Assembly: GCF_040183065.1 (NCBI RefSeq)
Contig: NC_091120.1
Span: forward strand, 182,868,396 to 182,932,395
DNA length: 64,000 bases
Direction: 5' to 3'
Origin: Periplaneta americana
Lineage: Eukaryota > Arthropoda > Insecta > Blattodea > Blattidae
Shown in pieces: positions 21,812-32,536 of this stretch. The notes under the pieces were generated by a model. The model was not told where the DNA came from. It saw only the letters and a program-made list of their open reading frames with translations, and searched no databases. How positions within the stretch are numbered: the first letter of the stretch is position 1; the number at the start of each line of letters is the position of its first letter. The position numbers and the translations under genes are program-made.

Positions 21812-23605
21812 TCAATCATTCTCTGTCCAATCAGTTTTAATCATATCTGCTGCTTTCTCAGCTATCATGTACACTGGCGCCATGGTGTGCCCAGACGTTA
21901 TGGAAGGCATGATGGAAGCATCAACAACTCGGAGTCTATCTATCCCCCTAACTCTCAACCTGGGATCCACAACGGCGTCGGGATCATAATCAGGACCCAT
22001 CTTGCAAGTGCCGACCGAATGCTGAATACTGACAGTCGTATATCTAATGGCACATTCCCAGTACTCATCTGACTGGAATTCATGACCTTTGCAAGGAGGT
22101 AAAGGTTCACGATACAACTGAGCACCATACTTCTTGAAAGACCGCGTTTCCAGTAGCCCAACTGCCATCTTGATTGCCTTGATCAAAATGGCCATGTCTC
22201 TAGAATCGGAAAAATAATTTGGGTAAATAAGAGGGTGACTGTGGGAACGTTTGTCTTTCAGTTCCAGCTTTCCTGCGCTATAGGGTCTTAGCAGAATTGG
22301 CAAGATTGTAAAGCCATGCAAGGATTTTAAAGGTTTATAAAACTTATTAAAACTGTCTGACAAAACACCAAATCTGCTGAGGTACAAAGGAATAGCTGGC
22401 AGCAGTTGTCCTGAGAAAAATAATTCGATTTCAGAGAAACTGTCGTTTCCTACGTCAAGAAATGAAATCGCTTCAAATCCACTCGGAGTTGTGAATTCGC
22501 CTGCACCTTCCATGAAGTATCTTGTGAGGCTGCCGACCACATGGATGGGTTTTCTGAGACGAATATCAACTGAGGAATTCACAGTAAAGAAGAGGCTTAG
22601 TAAGGAAACGTGGTCTTGTAAATTGTGGCCGACTTTTGAGTCTACAATAACTGGTATATCTAGTTTCCGTAGATGTTCTTTGGGCCCGATTCCAGACAAC
22701 ATGAGCAACTGCGGTGAATTTGTTGACCCACCAGAAAGAATCACTTCCTTTCTGGCATGTGCCCTCAGCGGTAGCAACCAGTACCAAGTATATTCAACAC
22801 CATACGCTGTTTTGTTATCAGAATCGATAAGAATTTTAGTAACAAAACTCCTGGTACGTATGCGAAGGTTCTTCCTATCTTTAACCGATTCCAGAAATGC
22901 ACGATATGAACTGAATCTGGAGCCGTTTTTTGTTGTTGTCTGAATATGCGAAAACCCTATTTGGTCTGCGGCATTGTAATCTATGTATCCATAACCTTTC
23001 TCAATGCCAGCGTTTACAAAAGCGGTTGAGAGTAAAGTACTGTGTGGGGGATATGTAACCTCCAAGTTTCCTTCTCTAGAATGGTATTTCGTGTCATTGA
23101 AAAGTTCAGGGATATTAATTTTTTCATGTTTCAGGAAATAAGGCAGTACTTTGTCGTAACTCCAGTTTGTATTTCCTAGTTCCTCCCAATAATCGAAGTC
23201 TCTGCGGTTACCTCGGGTATATATCATAGCATTGATCACACTGCTACCACCCAAAACCTTCCCGCGGGGCCAAATTAAACGACCGTCTCTTAGTCCAAGA
23301 CCAAATGTGTCGTTTCTTTCAGCCATGTATCCCCAGCTTGATGGAGACAGTATGAACAGCGGAGCCAACAACGGGATGTCGTGAAGGAAGGTTTCTTCTC
23401 CACCGGCTTCAAGAAGTAGGACGTTCCATTCTGGTATTTCCGATAGTCGGGCCGCCAAAAGACACCCTGCAGTGCCGCCTCCTACAATTATGAAGTCATA
23501 CTGAGGGGGCTTCATGAAGTTGGTTGTAAGAGCGTCCAGGTAGAAGAGCAAGAGTGTCCAGAACGCAATGTAAACCGCCGACTGTGTTTTGTTGATGCGG
23601 ATCAT
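21812..23605 (-). CDS. GMC oxidoreductase, glucose dehydrogenase-like (GMC2)
   Basis: The reading frame gives 597 residues from the first ATG (23605). An upstream GTG extension in the same frame is unlikely in an animal gene. Residues 10-26 are hydrophobic (signal peptide or anchor). The FAD motif FIIVGGGTAGC lies at about 38-48. GMC signature 1 (GKVLGGSSVINAMIYTRG) is at about 115-132. Signature 2 (GGSTNSPQLLMLSGIGP) is in mid-protein. The catalytic histidines are His529 (IQHSVGTCKMG) and His573 (SGHTMAP). It closely resembles GMC1 throughout, so the two are paralogues. Acceptor-like sites GTACAG and TTTCAG lie 10 and 3 nt before the ATG, suggesting a leader exon upstream. A 1.1-kb transposon begins only about 50 bp above the start, inside that putative intron. 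No frame damage is seen. Substrate not predictable. Confidence 0.94.
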   Translation of the reverse strand: MIRINKTQSAVYIAFWTLLLFYLDALTTNFMKPPQYDFIIVGGGTAGCLLAARLSEIPEWNVLLLEAGGEETFLHDIPLLAPLFILSPSSWGYMAERNDTFGLGLRDGRLIWPRGKVLGGSSVINAMIYTRGNRRDFDYWEELGNTNWSYDKVLPYFLKHEKINIPELFNDTKYHSREGNLEVTYPPHSTLLSTAFVNAGIEKGYGYIDYNAADQIGFSHIQTTTKNGSRFSSYRAFLESVKDRKNLRIRTRSFVTKILIDSDNKTAYGVEYTWYWLLPLRAHARKEVILSGGSTNSPQLLMLSGIGPKEHLRKLDIPVIVDSKVGHNLQDHVSLLSLFFTVNSSVDIRLRKPIHVVGSLTRYFMEGAGEFTTPSGFEAISFLDVGNDSFSEIELFFSGQLLPAIPLYLSRFGVLSDSFNKFYKPLKSLHGFTILPILLRPYSAGKLELKDKRSHSHPLIYPNYFSDSRDMAILIKAIKMAVGLLETRSFKKYGAQLYREPLPPCKGHEFQSDEYWECAIRYTTVSIQHSVGTCKMGPDYDPDAVVDPRLRVRGIDRLRVVDASIMPSITSGHTMAPVYMIAEKAADMIKTDWTEND

Positions 23606-23607
23606 CC

Positions 23608-23640
23608 CTGAAATCTGTACCACAGTACAATTAGAATTAA
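23608..23640 (-). promoter_or_regulatory. Probable 3' splice acceptor of GMC2
   Basis: On the minus strand a T-rich run ends in GTACAG (AG at 23616-23615), with a second TTTCAG just before GG-ATG. Either could be used; both leave the start codon at the beginning of the exon, as in GMC1. Confidence 0.45.
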
Positions 23641-23712
23641 GTTTTGTAATATATACAGGGACATCATTTTATTTTTACTTCAATTTTTATTCTACCAGAG
23701 TTTTTGAATGTA

Positions 23713-25225
23713 CACGACTGTGCAAAAGTCTTAGGCACCCTATGCAATACGTTTATATTGTGTTCTAGTTCCTAGAATTGAGAATGAAAGTGGTCCAAAC
23801 CAAGTTAGAATGAAGTCTTACTGGTGAAATAAGTACAAGAATTCGTCTCCGTCATCAAAACCAATTTTAATGTAAAACCATGGAAACACACATTCCTTTA
23901 TAGACCCATCACACAACCCTCGCTCGGGTATATTAGTGCTGTGTTTACAAATTGCATATAAACAGAACAAGTTGTAGTCCATGCTGTGCACCAGATGAAA
24001 TGAATGTGTTTCTTTAAGAGTAGAACAACATTGAAGTTAGTAATAGACCGAGTCTCTTCTTGGCAGGTTGAACAAGAAAAAAAGCAGCTATGGTGAAAAT
24101 TTCCGTTGAAATGAGATACAGAATTTGCTTTTTGAGTGAGCAGGGTCATTGTCAACCAAGTATTACACGACAAACTGGTGTATCGCGTTGCGCGGTACAG
24201 GAGATTCTAAAGAAAAATCTGCAGTTAGGGACAATAGATGATCGAAAACGGACTGGCAGGCCCAAGAAATTGACTGCAAGAGATGAACAATATCTGAAAG
24301 TGACAGCCCTGAGAAATAGAGCAGCTTCAAGTGCACAACTGGCAGCAGAACTTTCTGAAAACTGCAATACTGCAGTACATGCATCTACAATATGATGGCC
24401 ACTCATCAAAAATGATCTTCATGGACGTGTTACTGCAAAAAAACCTTTTTTTACAGAAAGGTAATAGGACAAAGCTATTATCATTCGCAAGAGAACACAA
24501 ACTATAGGGAGCCAATATTGGAAACAAGTCCTTTGGAGCGACGAATAAAAATATGAAATCTTCGGAAGTCATCGAAGGCAATATGTCAGGCGGAGGAAAA
24601 GAGAACGATTAAAGGAGGCATGTCTGCAACCAACTATGAAAGACGGGGGTGGTAGTGTGCAAATATGGAGTTAATGGAGTGGGTGATTTAATAAGAATTG
24701 AAGGTAAGCTGACAGCTGTTAAATACAAACAAATATTGATTCATCATGCAATGCCGTCAGGTTTGCGATTAATTGGAAGAGATTTTGTCTTTCAACAGGA
24801 CAATGATCCGAAGTACACAGAAAATATAGTGAAGACCTACTTGCAGCAAAAACAAGTTAGAGGAGATGTTCAGCTGTTGGACTGGCCTCCTCATAGTCCA
24901 GATATAAATATTATCGAGTGTCTTTGGGATTATCTGGGCAAAGAGAAGTTGAAAAAGCAGCTAAAGTCTGCAACTGCATTGTGGTAGGTGGAGGAATATT
25001 CCTGTCACAGTTCTCCAGAAATTGCAAGAGAATTAAAGAGATATTGTTGGCTAAAGGCGGTCACACATCATATTAGTGTCATGCACCTACTCAGTGACTT
25101 TGGTGTATGATATTGTTTTTTTCTGTGTTTTCTAAATACTTTGGTAATAAATGCTTTATTTTCCATGATATTTTTGTTCTTTTTTTTAATTTTTATTACC
25201 TGCCTAAGACTTTTACACAGTAGTG
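23713..25225 (+). mobile_element. Tc1 element, nearly full length
   Basis: The TIRs read CACGACTGTGCAAAAGTCTT on the left and CACTACTGTGTAAAAGTCTT on the inverted right, flanked by TA (23711-23712, 25226-25227). The intact target can be seen in element F copy 1 (GAATGTATTTCAC). Length 1513 bp is normal for Tc1. Confidence 0.88.
24090..24987 (+). pseudogene. Tc1 transposase, frame-broken
   Basis: The first part (24090-24395) has the paired helix-turn-helix (QPSITRQTGVSRCAVQEIL) and the GRPKKLT hook. A stop and shifts follow. The catalytic end (24649-24987) holds VFQQDNDPKYT (second Asp) and DWPPHSPDINIIE, giving a DD34E-type triad tail. The first catalytic Asp region is damaged. Nonfunctional. 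Confidence 0.85.
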
Positions 25226-26296
25226 TACTTCACTCCCACCCCCTTTACTAGTAAACTTTCAACCGTACCCCACACAGAACCAAGGCCGCGCATGCAATCA
25301 AAGTAAGCAGTACTGACTTAGTAAGTATAGTACGTTTCAGAAATATGTTCGCGTTTTCCAGTGATGAAAGAACTTTCAATATTGAATCATATTTTCGCAC
25401 AGGTATTACCGTCCGTTTGCCTACGTCGCATCCCGATTTCCCTCACGCATTTCTGCTCGCCACTCTGTAAAGGCTAGTACCTGGGCTGTCTTTGTTCTTT
25501 CCCGAAAACATTAATTTCTGTTAGGAATTGGATGTCTACGTAATATTATACAACTGTTTAAAATAACTTAAATAAAAGGATCTCGTTAAGTAATTAACTG
25601 TCACGTGATTTCCCCCCCCCCCTTTCTACGACCCTGCGACAAAACCACTTGGACGGACAGTAGATAGCATGTCTGAGTAATTTTATCTTTTCGGATCGGG
25701 CAGAAGTGAACACTGAATTTACAGTACGTAAAGTACTCTTTTGTAGAGTAGGTACAGAATTATTTCAACATGAGTTACTAGTATGAAGGACGAAAATGGT
25801 AGGCCTAATTTGAATTAGGTACACTAGTCTATAATGCGATAATATGCACAAAAGAACTGAAGTCTGTATCGAAATGAACGGCCACCATTTTCAAAAATGT
25901 GTTTAAATATCCATATTATGATTATTTTTCAATTTAACTTCATTCTCTATATTGTACGCTAATGTGCTGTAGACAGTATAATATACACTGCATAATGAAT
26001 ACGTCCACATGGACAGCTCAGTTCGTGAATAAAAACACTTATTGTTAATACTGTACTGTATTTTGATTAAACAAAAACCTAATGAAAATTATCAAACTCG
26101 AAATCGCGATATTTCGTAGTTTACGTAAATGGATGAACTACTTTTCTTCCTTCTTATACCTAGTAAAGTGATTTGTGTCATCGAACTCCAGTCGTGGAAG
26201 GGGGTAGCAAACGGGGTTTCCTGTTCTTAACCTTAATAAAAAAGGTATAGCTAGGTTAATATCAGAAATGTTAGTAAAAATAAAACGATGTCCCTG

Positions 26297-26985
26297 TATA
26301 TACACTACTATTAATGCACAGTTTTGACGCTACGTGCTTTCCAATGATGTGGATATCACTACTGCCTAAAACGTAAATAATGTTAACGAATTCTATTGTC
26401 CCAGTTTGAGAATCAATATCATACCGGTAACATGCCTCTGGAGCCTGTAATTTGTGATTGAATTGAGAAGTGAAATAATCAGAATAAAAATAGGGTAAGA
26501 TTTAAACCTTGATGAAAATATTATAAAAGTATCTCGATAAATATAATATATTGCCTTAATCTAAATAAGATACATTCGGAACAGACGGATATATGAATAG
26601 AGGTGAATAATGACAAAAACGAAATATTTTTACTCAAAGTAGAGTTGGCTGGTTGTTTGAGATAGAAAAAATGTAGGTAAAATTTATTACTTACAAATCA
26701 CTGGTAAAGAGAAATACGGTCACAAATTTTATTAAAATTACTTATTATTACTTAGAGAAACCTGGTTGCTAATAACTCAATACAAAAAAAAAAAAAAAAA
26801 AAAAAAAAAACATGGCAGCAATTTCGAAGTGATTTGAAATTGGATTATACCTAAATAAATCTCATTCATTTATGAACAAAGCTAGCTGTAATTTTATTTT
26901 CTATAAATTTGTTTTTTAACGAAGTTAGAGGACTTCCAAATGTACAGTTTCGAATTTTTGTAAGACAGATAAAAGAGCATAGATT
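26297..26985. other. Unassigned AT-rich DNA with an A27 run
   Basis: A run of 27 A lies at 26784-26810. It may be a retroposon tail, but I find no body attached. No gene. Confidence 0.5.
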
Positions 26986-27184
26986 AGATAATTAATATTT
27001 AAGGAGAAAAATTCGCTCCGGCGCCGGGGATCCAACCCGGGTCCTTGGTTCTACGTACCAAGCGCTCTGACCACTGAGCTACGCCGAATTCAATCCACTG
27101 TACCGGATCGAACCTCCCTCCTTTTTTTTTCTCCTCCCTCCTTCGATCCCCGGCGCCGGAGCGAATTTTTCTCCTTAAATATTA
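26986..27184. mobile_element. tRNA-headed SINE fragment in inverted pair
   Basis: About 44-bp arms (AAGGAGAAAAATTCGCTCCG... and inverse) enclose a tRNA-like head on the minus strand (27087-27021). The A box is GCGTAGCTCAGTGGTC; the B box is damaged (GGGTTGGATCC). The anticodon loop lacks the usual U33, so this is a SINE head and not a working tRNA gene. A pyrimidine-rich spacer separates the arms. Confidence 0.65.
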
Positions 27185-27191
27185 ATTGTCA

Positions 27192-27550
27192 ATAGTTATA
27201 TATAATAAAAGTAATATAATACAGTTATATGAACACTTTTTAATGATTGAATAAAATTAATAAAATCGGTTAAAAACAATACATGTTTCGGAGGAATGCT
27301 CCTCCATCTTCAGTGGTAGTGCCACGACGCTGGTAAAGATGTTCGACCGCGTAACGTAGCTTAAGGAAGTCACTTCCTTAAGCTACGTTACGCGGTCGAA
27401 CATCTGTACCAGCGTCGTGGCACTACCACTGAAGATGGAGGAGCATTCCTCCGAAACATGTATTGTTTTTAACCGATTTTATTAATTTTATTCAATCATT
27501 AAAAAGTGTTCATATAACTGTATTATATTACTTTTATTATAAATAACTAT
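27192..27550. repeat. Near-perfect 359-bp palindrome
   Basis: Two 179-bp arms meet at a single central base (27371, AAGGAAGT-C-ACTTCCTT). I found only two mismatches by eye. The arms contain ACATGTTTCGGAGG and CCATCTTCAGTGG, motifs seen near LINE 3' ends. It could form a very long hairpin or cruciform. Confidence 0.85.
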
Positions 27551-28126
27551 CTTACTCATGAACACTGTTGCATCTGACCTATCTTATGTAATTTAATAAA
27601 TTGTCAATATTACAGATATTATTCTGTATGACAAATTAATAAATCTATAATAGATTAGATAGATGAGGACAGAATGGATAGGTCAAGTAGACAGGAGAGA
27701 CTGAATGTACAGCATAGATTAAACTAGACAGAATGGATAAAAGTGATAAGATAAATGATATAGAATAAACAGAGAGGCAAATAGGTAAGTAGACGGATGC
27801 CAGACAGACACACATATTAGATAAGTTAGATCAGGGGTGTCCATTTATTGAGTCGTAATGCAAATGTGATTTGCAATTATTGAGCACTGTAAGAAGTAAT
27901 GTCTTCTCCCTCAATCTTTTCCACAACCATCTGCATGACAGAGGAACGATGGTATCAGTGGCGCTTGTACCTTCGTCATGTCTATCTCGGAAGTCGTGTT
28001 ATTCCGTGTCTGTTGTGAAGAAAAGAAACTTCCGTTCGCAATGGGAGGAGAAATTTTTGTTTGTGAGTATGAAAGAAATATTACTACGTGTTACTCCCAA
28101 TATTTCATTTAAAGGCTATACCTACG

Positions 28127-28185
<59 letters not shown>

Positions 28186-28249
28186 GTTCCTTTGCTTGTT
28201 CCACAGAATCTATGTATATATCAACCTGTAATTGTGAGCATTTTTTTTT
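27551..28249. repeat. GATA/GACA-rich DNA and an ATT microsatellite
   Basis: 27650-27830 is a degenerate GATA/GACA-rich stretch resembling 31790-31970. An (ATT)n run lies at 28131-28184. The 198-codon frame across it is largely the microsatellite and is not a gene. Confidence 0.6.
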
Positions 28250-28436
28250 TCACAGATGAACAAAGCGAAATCAAAATACACAAATTACGTATATTGCACA
28301 AGAACCTTTTGGCACAACTATATGTGGCTGTATCAGACAAAATGCCAAATTTTCAAGTTGTTTTTGCTCGAGTCGTTGAAGAAGATTATGAAATAATAAT
28401 GGTTAACTTAAACATAATAATTAAATTACTTATTAT

Positions 28437-29349
28437 CGGCTTCGAGACTTTGGACCCGATACGATAAGTTTACTGTGCATGCACTATAGGTTGTTGACTC
28501 GCTGCAGGTAGATAGAGATGTGTTAAGGTAACAACGTTGCTATTTAGAGTACGGTAGTATGGGGAAACACATATATGTACATTGTGAAAGTAAATATACA
28601 TTACACAATGATAATGTCAAAAGAATATGAAAAGCATTTATTCTCCTGTCTTTTATAAGAATTTGTGTTTAATTATACACAGTGTTAATGGTGGAAATAA
28701 GCATGTAGCAATTTTAATTTTTTCATTTATCCTATTGGTTGTCTTTAGGAAGTGCAGTTACAGTACCGAATTGCAATGTACCTTCTACAAGATACATTCT
28801 CAGTGTCTCAAACGTAAATCTTTTTCGGTTATCTGCCAAAGTTTGTACTGTAGAAAGCTGCGCTCTACGTCACATGACGTGATAGGAGCAAAACGAAAAA
28901 ACCTAACATCATTGCAGTCTCTAAGAGACAGTCCTTTATTCCCGGGTGACTCTATGTCACTAATTTGCTGTTTATGTTACACAATGTTTCATATCCGTTA
29001 TTTTTACATAAAATTGATTTCCACTTCTGTTTTACACATTCAGTAACCGGTGTACTTGATATCTCATTAATTCTCTGTGTCATTTCCTCAACTAATTTGA
29101 GGGCTTCCGGCATCTCTTGCTCTGACTTTTCTAACCGTGTAATAGTTTCAGACACAGTTTGAAAATAGGTTTGTATGAAAACCAAATTATTCGTCAGAGC
29201 CTTCAAATCCAGAGCGTTTTCCTTTGCGTATTTGTTGGCATTCATTCTACAGTACCCCCACCCACTGTACGCTTTACCACTATACTCAGTACGCCGTTAT
29301 ACGGATTTCCCACTGAACTGCTCTATTGGGTCCGAAGTCTCGAAGCCTG
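28437..29349 (-). mobile_element. Truncated hAT element, copy 2
   Basis: Flanked by the perfect 8-bp duplication CTTATTAT (28429-28436 and 29350-29357). The right end, inverted, starts CAGGCTTCGAGACTTCGG; the left end has lost one base (CGGCTTCGAGAC). It is the twin of 3329-4249 and shares its internal deletion. Confidence 0.88.
28780..29245 (-). pseudogene. hAT transposase C-terminal fragment (copy 2)
   Basis: Reads NANKYAKENALDLKALTNN, then QEMPEALKLVEEMTQRI, to a stop after NINSKLV, then a shifted frame with the TSCDVERSF-type block. The same C-terminal hAT portion as in copy 1, with different lesions. Confidence 0.75.
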
Positions 29350-29589
29350 CTTATTATTTACATATATAGGCCCTATACACCAAGTTCTTTACACTGAATT
29401 ATTGACTGAATTGATATAAAACGACGTAATTAATAACGGTTCATTAGTATATCAAATGCTATATAAGAACCATTATACACTGACTCACTGAAGAGAGTGA
29501 TGTGCTACTACTTTTCAAACAAATGTTGACTGTTATATTTAAAAAGTAACTGGAGAGAAATATTTCATAGAATAATTTTGTGTAAATAT

Positions 29590-29760
29590 ATTATTTATAT
29601 TGACTATTTCGTTCATATGACGTCATTTTATTTTCGACCAATGAAGTGTAATGAAATTTTGAATTCCAACCAATCACAGTCATACATCGCGGTAATTTTT
29701 GCAGCTCGATATATCATTATCAATTTATCGCACGATCGTTCTTTTGTTTAGTCAGTGTCG
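29590..29760 (+). promoter_or_regulatory. Promoter-like module of the R family (copy 1)
   Basis: Within 170 bp lie ATGACGTCAT (CRE-like), ACCAATGAAG and AACCAATCACAG (CCAAT boxes), then TTTATCGC. The same order and spacing recurs at 43140-43310 and 62985-63160, and it is one of the best-kept parts of the repeat. A promoter role is inferred from motifs only. Confidence 0.4.
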
Positions 29761-30158
29761 CCAACTGTTTCCCTGTAAATCTATGAGCATGAATCCATTG
29801 TACTAAATAAAGTGCGAAATACTACTTCCACATGTTATCTTCATATTCTAATTCTATGTCTCGTATATAAAGAAAATGACACTCCTTCATAACAAATTGT
29901 TAATTTAATTAATGCCTTAATCAGGTTATTATTTTGTAATTACATTATAAAATGTATAAATGAAATTATGATTTCAGCAGATAATGACAATGTATTTCTG
30001 TTATAATAACAAGAGAAAAGCGCAGTACATTGTTAAACTTGTTTTTCGCTTTTCTCAATTAGCATTACTGAATAACATTCAATTTCTTTATTGCAGTAAT
30101 CGTTATTCATCTATTTCGACTTCACAATGTCTGAATAGGTTAAGTATTCAGAAATATA

Positions 30159-31255
30159 CAGGGATATCATTTTATTTTTACTAACATTTTTAATATTAAC
30201 CTGGCTATACCTTTAGAGAACCGGAAACACCGTTCGCTACCCCCTTCCATGACTGGAATTCGATGATACTGGCGTAAAACACAAACAAATCACTTTACTA
30301 GGCATAGGAGGAAGAAAAGTACTTCATCCATTTACGTAAACTAGGAAATATTGCGATTTTGAGTTCAATAATTTTCATTAGGTTTTTGTTTAATCAAAAT
30401 GCAGTACTGTATTAAGAATAAGTATTTTTACTCACCAACTGAGTTGTCCATGCGGACATATTCATTATGCACTGTATATTATACTGTCTACAGCACATTA
30501 CCGTACAATGTAGAGAATAAAGTAAAATTGAAAAATAATCATAATATGAATATTTGAACATATTTTTGAAAATGGTGACCGTTCATTCCGATACAGGCTT
30601 CAGTTCTTTTGTGCATATTATCGCACTATAGACTATTGCATCTAATTCCAATCGCCAGTTTCGTCCTTCGCACTACTAACTTATGTTGAAATAATTCTGT
30701 ACCTACTCTATAAAAGAGTACCTTACGTACTGTAAATTCAGTCTTCTCTTCTGCCTGACCCGCACAGATAAAATTACTCAGACATGCTATCTACTGTCCA
30801 AGTGGTTATGCCGCAGGATCGTAGAAAGGGGGGAAATCACGTGACAGTTAATTACTTAACGAGGCCCTTTTATTTACGTTATTTTAAACAGTTGTATAAT
30901 ATTACGTAAACGTCCAATTCCTAACAGAAATTAATGTTTTCAGAAAAGGCTAAGACAGCCCAGCTTTTACAGAGGGGCGAGCAGAAGCAGGTGGGTGAAA
31001 TCGGGATGCGACGTAGACAAACGGACAGTACCTGTGCGAAAATATGATTCAATATTGAAAGCTCTTTCGTCACTGGAAAACGCGAACATATTTCTGGAAC
31101 GTACTATATTCACTAACTCAGTGCTGTTTACTATATGCGACCTCGGTTCTGTGTGGAGGACAGTTGGAACTTCCTTAGTAGAAGGGGTGGGAGTGAAGTA
31201 CATTCAAAAACTCAGGTACAATAAAAATTGAAGTAAAAATAAAATGATGTCCCTG
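30159..31255 (-). mobile_element. 1.1-kb TIR element F, copy 3
   Basis: The ends CAGGGATATCATTTT and its complement are flanked by TA. The other R-family copy (about 44090) shows the empty site AATATACAATTATT, which confirms TA insertion. On the minus strand near 31100 a frame reads MFAFSSDERAFNIESYF, the same DUF4817-like start as copy 2. Confidence 0.85.
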
Positions 31256-31377
31256 TACAATTATTAACATTTTGTGAGCGAATTTTAGGTATATGTTATT
31301 TATATTTTTATTTTATTCACGAAATAGTCCTAATTAATGTCACTCGAGGTCTGAGATTACTATAGATAATTCGATAA

Positions 31378-31636
31378 TTTTTTTTATTTTATTGGGTTAT
31401 TTTACGACGCTGTATCAACATCTAGGTTATTTAGCGTCTGAATGAAATGAAGGTGATAATGCCAGTGAAATGAATCCGGGGTCCAGCACCGAAAGTTACC
31501 CAGCATTTGCTCCTATTGGGTTGAGGGAAAACCCCGGAAAAAACCTCAACCAGGTAACTTGCCCCGACCGGGATTCGAACCCGGGCCACCTGGTTTCGCG
31601 GCCAGACGCGCTGACCGTTACTCCACAGGTGTGGAC
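31378..31636 (-). mobile_element. tRNA-derived SINE (259 bp) with target duplication
   Basis: Flanked by GATAATTCGATAA (31365-31377 and 31637-31649). On the minus strand it has a tRNA-like head with a B box GGTTCGAATCCC, then a body with GGTTGAGGTTTTTTCCGGGG and CTCAACCCAATA. It ends with an A-rich AATAAAATAAA tail. I know this body as a very common SINE of Blattodea and other insects (from memory). Confidence 0.88.
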
Positions 31637-31735
31637 GATAATTCGATAAATAATCAGCCACAGATATCAGCTTAATGATGCAATTCACCACTGTCATCAG
31701 CTACTTTCCATCCCCACTCCTCAAACGTAGACTGA

Positions 31736-31971
31736 AGTGTTACGGGTTGCATTCAGCAGTGATTCTGCGCTACCTATTGCTTTGCAAACGCCTGGGTTAG
31801 ATAGATAAGATGGAATAGGTTATGTAAGCTTAGATTAGACTGACAGGACATGGAGGGCATATAGACACACATATAGATAGGATAAGTAGGTAGAAGAGTA
31901 GGCGGACAAATAGGCAGACGGATGGAAAAAATAGAACATGACAGACAGACAGACAGACAGACAGATATTTA
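31736..31971. repeat. GATA/GACA-rich stretch
   Basis: Degenerate GATA/GACA-rich DNA ending in a clean GACA run (31939-31965), the target of the SINE dimer that follows. Confidence 0.6.
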
Positions 31972-32536
31972 GCAAATCAAGCTTTCAGGTATAACTCCCT
32001 GTAAAGTTGATTTGAATAATTTTCAGGGAAAAATTGTTCCGGGGCCGGGTATCGAACCCGGGACCTTTGGTTAAACGTACCAACGCTCTACCAACTGAGC
32101 TACCCGGGAACTCTACCCGACACCGATCCAACTTTTCCCTCTATTTCCACAGACCTCAAAGTGGGCTGACAACCGTCAAGCAACCAACATTGTGTGCACA
32201 CTAACTCTGTGTGACTTAAATTGTGGATTTCTGTTAACGAACAGTGACGTGTGTTATCTGTAATGTTGATTTGAATAACTATTCAAATCAACTTTACAGG
32301 GAGTTATACCTGAAAGCTTGATTTGCATAATACACGTCACTGTTCGTTAAAAGAAAGCCACAATTTAAGTCACACAGAGTTAGTGTGCACTCAATGTTGG
32401 TTGCTTGGCGGTTGCTAGCCCACTTTGAGGTCTGTGGAAATAGAGGGAAAAGTTGGATTGGTTCGGGTTGTGTTCCCGGGTAGCTCAGTTGGTAGAGCGT
32501 TGGTACGTTTAACCAAAGGTCCCTCAAAATTATTCC
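31972..32536. mobile_element. Head-to-head SINE dimer inserted as one unit
   Basis: Two inverted copies of a tRNA-headed SINE are separated by about 75 bp. The whole is flanked by one 12-bp duplication, GACAGATATTTA (31960-31971 and 32537-32548). The left head (minus, 32108-32040) is complete, with A box TAGCTCAGTTGGTAGAGC and B box GGGTTCGATACC. The right head (plus, 32475-32522) breaks off before its B box. The anticodon loop is not that of a working tRNA. Confidence 0.8.

Larger units (their letters stand above)
23656..26296 (+). mobile_element. 1.1-kb TIR element F, copy 2, carrying a Tc1
   Basis: Ends CAGGGACATCATTTTATT and complement, next to TA/TATA. Excluding the nested Tc1 (23713-25225) it is about 1.1 kb and aligns with copies 1 and 3. 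At about 25344 a frame reads MFAFSSDERTFNIESYF, which resembles the N-terminal helix region (DUF4817-like) of insect Tc1/mariner-group transposases. With TA insertion this supports a Tc1/mariner origin, with the catalytic part lost. Confidence 0.8.
28250..31735 (+). repeat. R-family repeat, copy 1 (with three insertions)
   Basis: The same long sequence occurs at 43130-44280 and from 60840 to the window end. It starts after an acceptor-like run of T and CACAG (28243-28255). The first 180 bp have an open frame (RILHKNLLAQLYVAVSD) in a region conserved in the third copy. The mid part holds a promoter-like module (29590-29760) with TGACGTCA and two CCAAT boxes. Here it is interrupted by a hAT (28437-29349), element F copy 3 (30159-31255) and a SINE (31378-31636). 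Its nature is unknown; it may be a large transposon or a duplicated gene fragment. Confidence 0.6.

Noticed and set aside
22491..22943. 150-residue ORF on the plus strand inside GMC2
   Set aside because: Antisense shadow of the GMC2 coding sequence; no independent features.
27021..27087. tRNA gene on the minus strand
   Set aside because: A and B boxes are recognisable, but the B box is damaged, U33 is missing and the unit lies in an inverted SINE pair.
27871..28467. 198-residue protein with a polyisoleucine run
   Set aside because: The frame spans an (ATT)n microsatellite and the edges of repeats; no conserved domain.
32040..32108. tRNA gene (cloverleaf-like, minus strand)
   Set aside because: It is the head of a SINE, repeated inverted at 32475 and decayed at 42.35 kb; the anticodon loop is abnormal.
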